From Fervidobacterium sp. (lineage in GTDB: Bacteria > Thermotogota > Thermotogae > Thermotogales > Fervidobacteriaceae), in the NCBI GenBank assembly GCA_003522805.1, contig DPIB01000160.1:1-5845 (forward strand): DNA of 5,845 nt, in the 5' to 3' direction. The first letter of the stretch is position 1; each line of letters opens with the position of its first letter. The position numbers and the translations under genes were made by a program. This document shows positions 1-4,932 of this stretch, one piece after another. The notes below the pieces were generated by a model. That model did no database searches and had not been told where the DNA came from. It was given only the letters and a program-made list of their open reading frames with translations.

Positions 1-284
1 TTGAGTGAGTATATCTTCTCGATATTCAAAGGTACCAAATTACCTATGTTCTCTGCCTTCTTGTAATTGTCCCAATCGGTAACACCTACGATGCGGTTTT
101 CCAAACCCAACGCTTGAAGATACCTTGTGGCGTTTGGTGCAGCACTGACTACCCTTCTCGGTGCTACCGGGATGTTCACAATCCGTCCTGCATCGTCTAC
201 CACCGTTATTCCAAAAGACAAAACCGTGAGAACAATCAAAAAGAGCAATGTTACCTTACGAATCCTGCCACTAGACTTCGCCAT
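1..284 (-). CDS. btuF: BtuF-like periplasmic cobalamin-binding protein of an ABC transporter, N-terminal part
   Basis: Ninety-four codons are visible before the window edge, so the gene is partial at its 3' end. The ATG at 284-282 lies 8 bases after a strong Shine-Dalgarno site (AGGAGGGG, 300-293). The protein opens with a basic stretch (KSSGRIRK) and a hydrophobic core (VTLLFLIVLTVLSFG), which is a secretion signal. No lipobox cysteine is present, so a free periplasmic or otherwise anchored protein is more likely than a lipoprotein. The mature part reads DDAGR, then IPVAPRRVVS, then ALGLENRIVGVTDWDNY. This is the typical start of the BtuF/FepB/FhuD type III binding-protein fold; the VTDWD stretch resembles cobalamin binders. 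The family captures vitamin B12 or a precursor and hands it to a BtuC permease and BtuD ATPase, which would lie beyond the left edge. The cobalamin riboswitch directly upstream strongly supports the substrate over heme or siderophore. Confidence 0.88.
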   Translation of the reverse strand, partial: MAKSSGRIRKVTLLFLIVLTVLSFGITVVDDAGRIVNIPVAPRRVVSAAPNATRYLQALGLENRIVGVTDWDNYKKAENIGNLVPLNIEKIYSL

Positions 285-306
285 AAGAGAATCCCCTCCT
301 CTATAC

Positions 307-345
307 AAAAATTTATGGCCATCCCCAGGCATCGTGGTGGATGGC
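307..345 (-). terminator. Hairpin in the riboswitch expression platform, possible intrinsic terminator
   Basis: Read on the minus strand, GCCATCC (345-339) pairs with GGATGGC (324-318). The stem continues inward as CCA/TGG after one bulged A, leaving a 7-base loop. Five T residues follow at 311-307, but six bases (CATAAA) separate the stem from the T run. The terminator would therefore be a weak one. It stands between the aptamer and the Shine-Dalgarno site of the binding-protein gene, where an expression platform belongs. It could instead be a hairpin that acts on translation. Confidence 0.45.
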
Positions 346-355
346 AACCTTCCCA

Positions 356-502
356 TTATGTGACAGGTCTCCCGACTCTCGGATCACCCTACTACCCACA
401 CCTTCCCAGCTACGCACAGCCAGTGGCATTTTGTGAGTTTCGTCCCCGATTACGGTGGCGGCCCCGCGCCGGATTTTCACCGGTCTTCCCTTGGTCACAC
501 AA
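356..502 (-). promoter_or_regulatory. Cobalamin (adenosylcobalamin-type) riboswitch aptamer
   Basis: The minus strand carries the conserved blocks in the right order: GGGAAGACCGGTGAAAATCC (490-471), a GCCGCCACCGTAATC version of the usual GCCACTGTAA block, GCCACTGG, GCTGGGAAGG, and the B12 box AGTCGGGAGACCTGTCA (377-361). The element is closed by a 9-bp helix with one G-T pair, TTGTGTGAC (502-494) against GTCACATAA (364-356). Members of this family bind a cobalamin in the nascent mRNA and switch off B12 transport or synthesis genes. It lies in the leader of the BtuF-like gene, so high cobalamin should repress uptake. The boundaries are set by the closing helix and could extend outward: a broken CCC/GGG pairing is visible there. 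Confidence 0.95.
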
Positions 503-534
503 GGGGAGGTATTGCTATTTCCTTTTTCAAGTTT

Positions 535-563
535 ATTATACTATGCTCGAATCAATTTGGCAA
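535..563 (-). promoter_or_regulatory. Promoter of the riboswitch-btuF transcript
   Basis: On the minus strand TTGCCA (563-558) is followed after exactly 17 bases by a perfect TATAAT (540-535). Transcription would start near base 528, about 25 bases before the riboswitch closing helix. The -35 box starts 14 bases after the stop codon of the upstream membrane-protein gene. Confidence 0.8.
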
Positions 564-577
564 CAGGATTTCTATCG

Positions 578-961
578 TTAGTTGTTTTTCTTTTCAGGCC
601 TTATGGCAGTTTTTCTCAGTCTATATATATTGTACGAACTGTATACGCCCAAAAGCAACAGTAACATGTCTGAAATCTTTAAACTCATTATCTCTTCACC
701 TATGATCAAATTAACGAGTGAGAATAGAAAAGATGCAAGAATGTAGCCAGCAGTCATGACGATTAATATACTTCCAACGTATATGTGAGCTATTCTGTAA
801 GAATACGATGGTTTGCCAAGTTCTCTAAAACCCAAGAGAAATACTGTTGAGAATATGAAAATTATGATGCCGAAGATTACATCATCTTCGAATAGGTATC
901 CAATTCCAATTGTTATCGATGTAATTAACATTATCCAAAGTGTTATTGTGACAGATTTCAT
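578..961 (-). CDS. Unrecognised four-helix membrane protein, third gene of the feo operon
   Basis: The product has 127 residues and I do not recognise its family. The ATG (961-959) overlaps the feoB stop as ATGA. It has its own Shine-Dalgarno site GGGAGG (975-970) 8 bases upstream, so I prefer it to an in-frame ATG ten codons earlier that would lie deeper inside feoB. Four hydrophobic stretches are visible at about residues 5-23, 28-45, 57-80 and 97-113. Basic residues cluster at 46-56 (R46, K50, R56) and in the tail (RLRK, then KK). By the positive-inside rule both ends face the cytoplasm and two short acidic loops face out (EDD at 25-27, EE at 89-90). There are no cysteines and no signal-peptide cleavage pattern. 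It is not FeoC, which is a small winged-helix protein. The 4-base overlap with feoB suggests coupled translation and, by inference, a role near the iron permease. Confidence 0.8.
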   Translation of the reverse strand: MKSVTITLWIMLITSITIGIGYLFEDDVIFGIIIFIFSTVFLLGFRELGKPSYSYRIAHIYVGSILIVMTAGYILASFLFSLVNLIIGEEIMSLKISDMLLLLLGVYSSYNIYRLRKTAIRPEKKNN

Positions 962-2862
962 AAAATCATCCTCCCTACTACGGCCACGCAAAGTGCGAGC
1001 ACATACGAGATGAAGAGACTGTAAACAACCGAGATTATTGGATATTTCAAACTGTTGGTTTCGCTCTTAATTGCAGCAAGCGTTGCAAAGCAGGGTATAT
1101 ATCCAAGTATGAAAACCATCAACGTTGCAGCGATGACTGGATCAATTACTATGTTCTCGATACCTCCGTAGAACTGTGCAAATGAAGAGACGATGATCTC
1201 CTTTGCTGCACCACCGAAGAGAAGTGCGGAGACCGTCTGCCACTGAAAACCGAGCGGGGCGAAGATGAATTGCAATCCCTTACCGATCATAGCAGCAAAA
1301 CTGTTCTCTATGTTTGTTGGATCAGGAAAATAGCTTAATCCCCAAACAATAATACTTGCCACAAGGATTATAGTACCTGCTTTTTGCAAGAAGTGCTTCC
1401 CTCTGTTCCACATGTACGTTGCTACATTACTTAAACTTGGAAATCTGTACCTTGGAAGTTCCATTACAAGCGGAATCGATTCGCCTTTCATGACGACCTT
1501 GTTTATGATTCTAGCTGATAGTGCAGTTAAGGCGATACTCAGAAGATACATGACAAAGAAGGCCTCTGCCTTGTGATTTGGGAATGCAATGCCTATGATC
1601 ATGAGGTAGACAGGTATCCTCGCACTACAGCTTACAAACGGCGAAACCAAAATTGTTGTTACTCGCTCACGCTCATCGGATAGTCCGCGTGCTGCCATGA
1701 CACTACTGACGTTACAACCAAACCCAAGAAGCAACGTCATGAAAGAACGACCGGTGAGTTTCAAACTGCACATTGCCTTGTCCATCAAAAAAGCGATCCG
1801 TGGAAGATACCCACTTTCCTCCATGATTCCAAGTGCGAAAAAGAGTGCAAATATACTTGGAATGAACGAAATGACGCTTCCCACACCGTTTATGATCCCC
1901 TGAGAGATAAGTGATGTTAGCATTGTGCTACTACCGATCACATCTGTAAGCTTTTGAAAACCGGCTTCTATCAGACCAACGAGCGGTTCTGATGCTTTAA
2001 ACGTGAAATTGAATGCAAGATACATGAGTGCGAAGAATATTGGAATTCCTATGTACTTATGGGTAAAAACGTGATCTATTGCCTCCATAGAAGTGAGCAC
2101 ATTTTCATTCTTTCTCATCGCACTGTTCAAGACGTTCAATGCATAATCATATCTCGTTTTGGCTATCTTTACAGCTAAGTTCGACGCACTGCCATCGAGT
2201 ATGCTAGACACATCTACGTCCTTCTTCAAAAGCTCTCTGGCAAATTTATCCCCTTCTATAAGTTTGAGTGCCAAGAATCTCTTATTGTAAATGTCATCAA
2301 AACAATTTTCGAGTTCAGATACCTTACTTTCTATTTCAGGACCATAGTCGAGTAGCTTTGCTCTATTTGTCTTCTTGAACGTTGCGAGTATCGTTTCGAA
2401 CAGTTGCTCTATACCTTCTCCTGTATGAGCCGATGTAAGCACGACTGGTACGCGAAGATGTGTTTCTAGGGAGGATTTGTCAATTTTTATTCCGTTCTTT
2501 TTAGCCTCGTCGATTACATTAAAAACAGCGATAACATTGAGATTGAGTTCCAGCGTCTCCAAGAGTAGATAAATTCCTTGCTCGGGACTCAAACTATCGA
2601 TTATTACGACGGTTACATTCGGTGGGGTATACAGTAGAAAGTCGCGGGCAACTTTCTCATCAATTGATGTTGTGGATAACGTATATATACCAGGCAAATC
2701 TATAAAGTGTAGCGTTTGGTCTTTATAAGTAGTTGCACCTTCAATTCTTGTTACGGTGACTCCAGGCCAATTTGCTACATACTGCCTTGCACCGACGAGT
2801 CTGTTAAAAAGGCTTGTCTTACCTACATTCGGATTTCCAACAAGTCCAACTGTTATGACCAT
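958..2862 (-). CDS. feoB: FeoB, ferrous iron permease with N-terminal G domain
   Basis: The product is a 634-residue inner-membrane Fe2+ transporter, at the short end for FeoB. The G domain shows G1 GNPNVGKT (9-16), G3 DLPG (55-58), G4 NVID (115-118) and a G5-like SA (144-145). A helical guanine-nucleotide-dissociation-inhibitor type linker follows, then the membrane part from about residue 271. The membrane part has the family motifs SVISFIPSIFALFFALGIME and EESGYLPR, GFGCNV (380-385) and SCSARIPVY (411-419), and near the end LFGGAAKEIIVSS. The cysteine motif reads CNVSS where I recall CNVPA as usual. I chose the ATG at 2862 because AAAGGGTGG (2880-2872) stands 9 bases before it. A GTG at 2871 would add three residues but leaves little room for a ribosome site. 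The gene begins 17 bases after feoA and overlaps the next gene by 4 bases, so the three genes are very likely one transcript. Confidence 0.96.
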   Translation of the reverse strand: MVITVGLVGNPNVGKTSLFNRLVGARQYVANWPGVTVTRIEGATTYKDQTLHFIDLPGIYTLSTTSIDEKVARDFLLYTPPNVTVVIIDSLSPEQGIYLLLETLELNLNVIAVFNVIDEAKKNGIKIDKSSLETHLRVPVVLTSAHTGEGIEQLFETILATFKKTNRAKLLDYGPEIESKVSELENCFDDIYNKRFLALKLIEGDKFARELLKKDVDVSSILDGSASNLAVKIAKTRYDYALNVLNSAMRKNENVLTSMEAIDHVFTHKYIGIPIFFALMYLAFNFTFKASEPLVGLIEAGFQKLTDVIGSSTMLTSLISQGIINGVGSVISFIPSIFALFFALGIMEESGYLPRIAFLMDKAMCSLKLTGRSFMTLLLGFGCNVSSVMAARGLSDERERVTTILVSPFVSCSARIPVYLMIIGIAFPNHKAEAFFVMYLLSIALTALSARIINKVVMKGESIPLVMELPRYRFPSLSNVATYMWNRGKHFLQKAGTIILVASIIVWGLSYFPDPTNIENSFAAMIGKGLQFIFAPLGFQWQTVSALLFGGAAKEIIVSSFAQFYGGIENIVIDPVIAATLMVFILGYIPCFATLAAIKSETNSLKYPIISVVYSLFISYVLALCVAVVGRMIL

Positions 2863-2879
2863 TATAGCCACCCACCCTT

Positions 2880-3344
2880 TTACTTTGCGTTGTCTGCTTT
2901 GAAAAGTGCTTTCATCGGTAGGACATGAACTTTACTCAGCTTTCCAAACCCAACATCATATATTCCTTTATCCGTCTGTACCCTTCTATCGCCAAGTAGT
3001 CTTATAACTGCCCCCTCTACTATTCCAATACTTGCTAGGTTCATTCTAGCAATCTTTCCACCTTCAATGTATTCGACTTTGTAGTCACCTGGTCTAACAA
3101 AAGTTAATGGTAACGGTGAATCTTCTGAGACCTGTACTTCTATAAGATTGGCTTCTGAATTTCTGAGCGTGATCACTTTACTAAAAACTCGATACATCCT
3201 TGGATCTCCCATCGGAGCGTTTTTCAACACTTCTATCTTGATACCCGGTAATATACCAATACCTCTTAGTCGTGGAGTTATATCAGACTCTTCTATGTGC
3301 AAAACTTCAACTTGCACTCCGGTAGGTGCTTCAGATAATTTCAA
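2880..3344 (-). CDS. feoA: FeoA protein with two tandem FeoA (SH3-like) domains
   Basis: FeoA is a small cytoplasmic partner of FeoB needed for full ferrous iron uptake. This one has 154 residues, about twice the usual length of roughly 75-85. It contains two copies of the domain: residues about 1-73 (RLRGIGILPGIKIEVLKNAP, then a strand ending ITLRNSEANLIEV) and about 79-147 (ARMNLASIGIVEGAVIRLLG, then GIYDVGFGKLSKVHVLP). Both show the family pattern of a small residue cluster followed by G-I-x-x-G and an ionic strand. The start is a TTG (3344-3342): an in-frame TGA lies two codons upstream, AGGAG (3359-3355) is 10 bases upstream, and the next in-frame ATG would remove most of domain one. The gene is first in the operon, with its promoter at 3415-3442. 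FeoA-like domains also occur at the C-terminus of DtxR regulators, but no DNA-binding domain is present here. Confidence 0.93.
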   Translation of the reverse strand: MKLSEAPTGVQVEVLHIEESDITPRLRGIGILPGIKIEVLKNAPMGDPRMYRVFSKVITLRNSEANLIEVQVSEDSPLPLTFVRPGDYKVEYIEGGKIARMNLASIGIVEGAVIRLLGDRRVQTDKGIYDVGFGKLSKVHVLPMKALFKADNAK

Positions 3345-3389
3345 GTGTCATCATCTCCTAAAAAAGTTTTTTTAACCCATATTGCTATT

Positions 3390-3402
3390 GAGACTCAGTC
3401 TC
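3390..3402. promoter_or_regulatory. 13-bp perfect palindrome at the start of the feo transcript, possible operator
   Basis: GAGACT-C-AGTCTC is a perfect 6-1-6 dyad. It begins about 6 bases after the predicted feoA transcription start near 3408, where a bound repressor would block initiation or early elongation. In RNA the same bases can form a 5-bp hairpin with a 3-base loop. It does not match the Fur or DtxR boxes I know, so the regulator is unknown. Confidence 0.4.
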
Positions 3403-3414
3403 CATTACACAATG

Positions 3415-3442
3415 ATTATACACTCTGATTGAAAAAAGTCAA
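3415..3442 (-). promoter_or_regulatory. Promoter of the feoA-feoB operon
   Basis: On the minus strand TTGACT (3442-3437) is followed after 16 bases by a perfect TATAAT (3420-3415). The start would be near 3408, giving a leader of about 64 bases before the feoA TTG. It points away from the glnA promoter; the two predicted starts are about 125 bases apart. Confidence 0.75.
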
Positions 3443-3493
3443 CTGCATATGTGAATTTATTAACAATTATGATGATAAAATATTTCCGATTTT

Positions 3494-3506
3494 CACTTGA
3501 CAAGTG
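3494..3506. promoter_or_regulatory. 13-bp perfect palindrome over the glnA -35 box, possible operator
   Basis: CACTTG-A-CAAGTG is a perfect 6-1-6 dyad that contains the whole TTGACA -35 hexamer (3497-3502). A protein bound here would compete with RNA polymerase, so a repressor site is plausible. The hexamer and part of the symmetry could coincide by chance. Confidence 0.4.
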
Positions 3507-3525
3507 CGATTTGTAGTAATAGAGT
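3497..3525 (+). promoter_or_regulatory. Putative promoter of glnA
   Basis: A perfect TTGACA (3497-3502) is followed after 17 bases by TAGAGT (3520-3525), which matches four of six -10 positions. The weak -10 would suit a regulated promoter. Transcription would start near 3532 and leave a leader of about 80 bases. TATATT at 3531-3536 is a better -10 hexamer but has no good -35 box at the right distance. Confidence 0.55.
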
Positions 3526-3543
3526 ATTGATATATTAAGAAAT

Positions 3544-3567
3544 TGTCACTTTGAGTGATATTACTCA
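3544..3567 (+). promoter_or_regulatory. Two overlapping dyads in the glnA leader
   Basis: TGTCACT (3544-3550) pairs with AGTGATA (3554-3560), with one G-T pair and a TTG loop. TGAGT (3552-3556) pairs with ACTCA (3563-3567) around a 6-base loop. The two structures share bases 3552-3560, so only one can form at a time. The first dyad also matches the GlnR/TnrA operator pattern TGTNA-N7-TNACA at all but one fixed position. Either an RNA switch or a protein operator is possible; neither is proven. Confidence 0.35.
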
Positions 3568-3612
3568 CAAAATTGTAAGTATGCTGACTTTTCATAAGGG
3601 GGGGAAGTGCAT

Positions 3613-4932
3613 ATGGACAAAGAACAACTCTTTGCTTTTTTGAAGGAGAACAAAATTAAGTTCATAAGGCTCCAATTCACTGATATCAACGGAACTATGA
3701 AGAATATCGAGATACCTGCTGATGAGGTGGACAATCTATTAGAAAATGGTGTGATGTTCGATGGTTCTTCTGTAGAAGGCTTCGCAAGGCAACATGAATC
3801 TGATATGTACTTAAAACCAGATTTACGTACTTTGGCTATGCTTCCGTGGACATTTGATGGTTATAGGAGTGCAAGAATCATCTGCGATGTGTATGAAGAT
3901 TACAATACGCCGTTCACAGGAGATCCAAGGTATGTGATGAAATCTGTCCAAGAAAGGGCAAGGACTTTAGGATTTACACCATATGCAGGTCCCGAAGTTG
4001 AGTTTTTCATATTACCAAAGAAGGATGGAAGGCCTGCCTTTGAATTTCTAGATAATGGTAGTTATTTTGATCTATTACCTGTTGATATTGCAGAGCGCAT
4101 GAGAACGGAAGTCTCCGTACATCTTGAGGAGATGGGAGTAGACGTTGAGACTACTCACCACGAAGTCGCACCGTCTCAGCATGAAGTAGATTTTCGATAT
4201 GCAGATCCTGTTACGTCCGCAGATAATGTACAGACTGTAAAGCTGGTTATAAAGACGTTGGCAATCAGGAATAATCTTTATGCTACGTTCATGCCAAAAC
4301 CATTTTTCGGTATCAACGGAAGTGGTATGCACGTCCATATGAGCCTCTTCACATTCGATGGGAAAAATGCGTTCCATGATCCAGATGCACCAGATGGTAT
4401 ATCTCAGGTCATGAAGTGGTTTATCGGTGGATTGATTGCTCACGCAAGGGAGTTCACAGCGATAACAAATCCAACAGTAAATAGTTATAAGAGGCTTGTA
4501 CCAGGTTATGAAGCACCGGTGAACATCGCTTGGAGTAAGGGGAATAGAACAGCACTTATAAGGGTACCAAAGGCAAGGGCAAACTCAACAAGGCTTGAGT
4601 ATAGAGCACCTGACCCGTCCTGTAATCCTTATCTTGCGTTTGCCGTTATGCTTGCAGCAGGACTTGATGGAATAGAGAAGAAGATAGAACCACCTATGCC
4701 TGTTGGTGAGAATATATATCGCATGAGCGAGAGCGAAAAGCAACAAAGAGGCATCAAAAAGTTGCCTGCCAATTTGAAAGAGGCGCTTGCAGAGGCTGAG
4801 AAAAGTGAGCTTGTGAGGAGCGTACTCAGAGAGCAAATAATGGAGAAGTTCATGATGCTTAAGGAACGCGAGTGGTGGGAACATATTACCAACGTTACAG
4901 AATGGGAGAGAAGAAAGTATGAAAACATATGA
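3613..4932 (+). CDS. glnA: Glutamine synthetase, type I (GSI-alpha class)
   Basis: This 439-residue cytoplasmic enzyme makes glutamine from glutamate, ammonia and ATP, and normally forms a dodecamer. The N-terminal beta-grasp part carries FDGSSVEGF (49-57). The catalytic part shows GPEVEFFI with metal ligands E128 and E130, HHEVAPSQHEVDFRY, NGSGMHVHMS with the active-site histidine, the flap NPTVNSYKRLVPGYEAP, and RLEYRAPDPSCNPYLAFAVM. The length and the lack of the adenylylation-site segment of GSI-beta place it with the Bacillus-type enzymes. R59 aligns with the Bacillus R62 that takes part in feedback inhibition by glutamine, so control by direct feedback is expected. I chose the ATG at 3613, 8 bases after a run of seven G (3598-3604), over a GTG two codons earlier that would sit only 2 bases from it. 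The gene is divergent from feoA and overlaps the next gene by 14 bases. Confidence 0.97.
   Translation: MDKEQLFAFLKENKIKFIRLQFTDINGTMKNIEIPADEVDNLLENGVMFDGSSVEGFARQHESDMYLKPDLRTLAMLPWTFDGYRSARIICDVYEDYNTPFTGDPRYVMKSVQERARTLGFTPYAGPEVEFFILPKKDGRPAFEFLDNGSYFDLLPVDIAERMRTEVSVHLEEMGVDVETTHHEVAPSQHEVDFRYADPVTSADNVQTVKLVIKTLAIRNNLYATFMPKPFFGINGSGMHVHMSLFTFDGKNAFHDPDAPDGISQVMKWFIGGLIAHAREFTAITNPTVNSYKRLVPGYEAPVNIAWSKGNRTALIRVPKARANSTRLEYRAPDPSCNPYLAFAVMLAAGLDGIEKKIEPPMPVGENIYRMSESEKQQRGIKKLPANLKEALAEAEKSELVRSVLREQIMEKFMMLKEREWWEHITNVTEWERRKYENI

Noticed and set aside
114..705. Several open frames of 61-155 codons on both strands across the btuF leader
   Set aside because: They overlay the cobalamin riboswitch and the btuF signal-peptide region. 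Their products have no recognisable domains and no convincing ribosome sites.
2863..2871. GTG at 2871 as the feoB start
   Set aside because: It would lie only 3 bases from AAGGG, while the ATG at 2862 has better spacing and gives the usual short lead into the G1 motif. It remains possible.
3360..3373. A-run/T-run before feoA as an intrinsic terminator or attenuator
   Set aside because: The dyad is only A and T with a single central base and has no GC stem directly before the T run, so termination is unlikely.
3415..3490. Fur-box-like AT-rich stretches (ATGATTAT over the feo -10, and around 3455-3480)
   Set aside because: They match only parts of the 7-1-7 Fur consensus and could be chance in AT-rich DNA, so no Fur site is called.
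3532..3612. Glutamine riboswitch (glnA RNA motif) in the glnA leader
   Set aside because: The conserved core of that motif is not visible; only simple hairpins are present.
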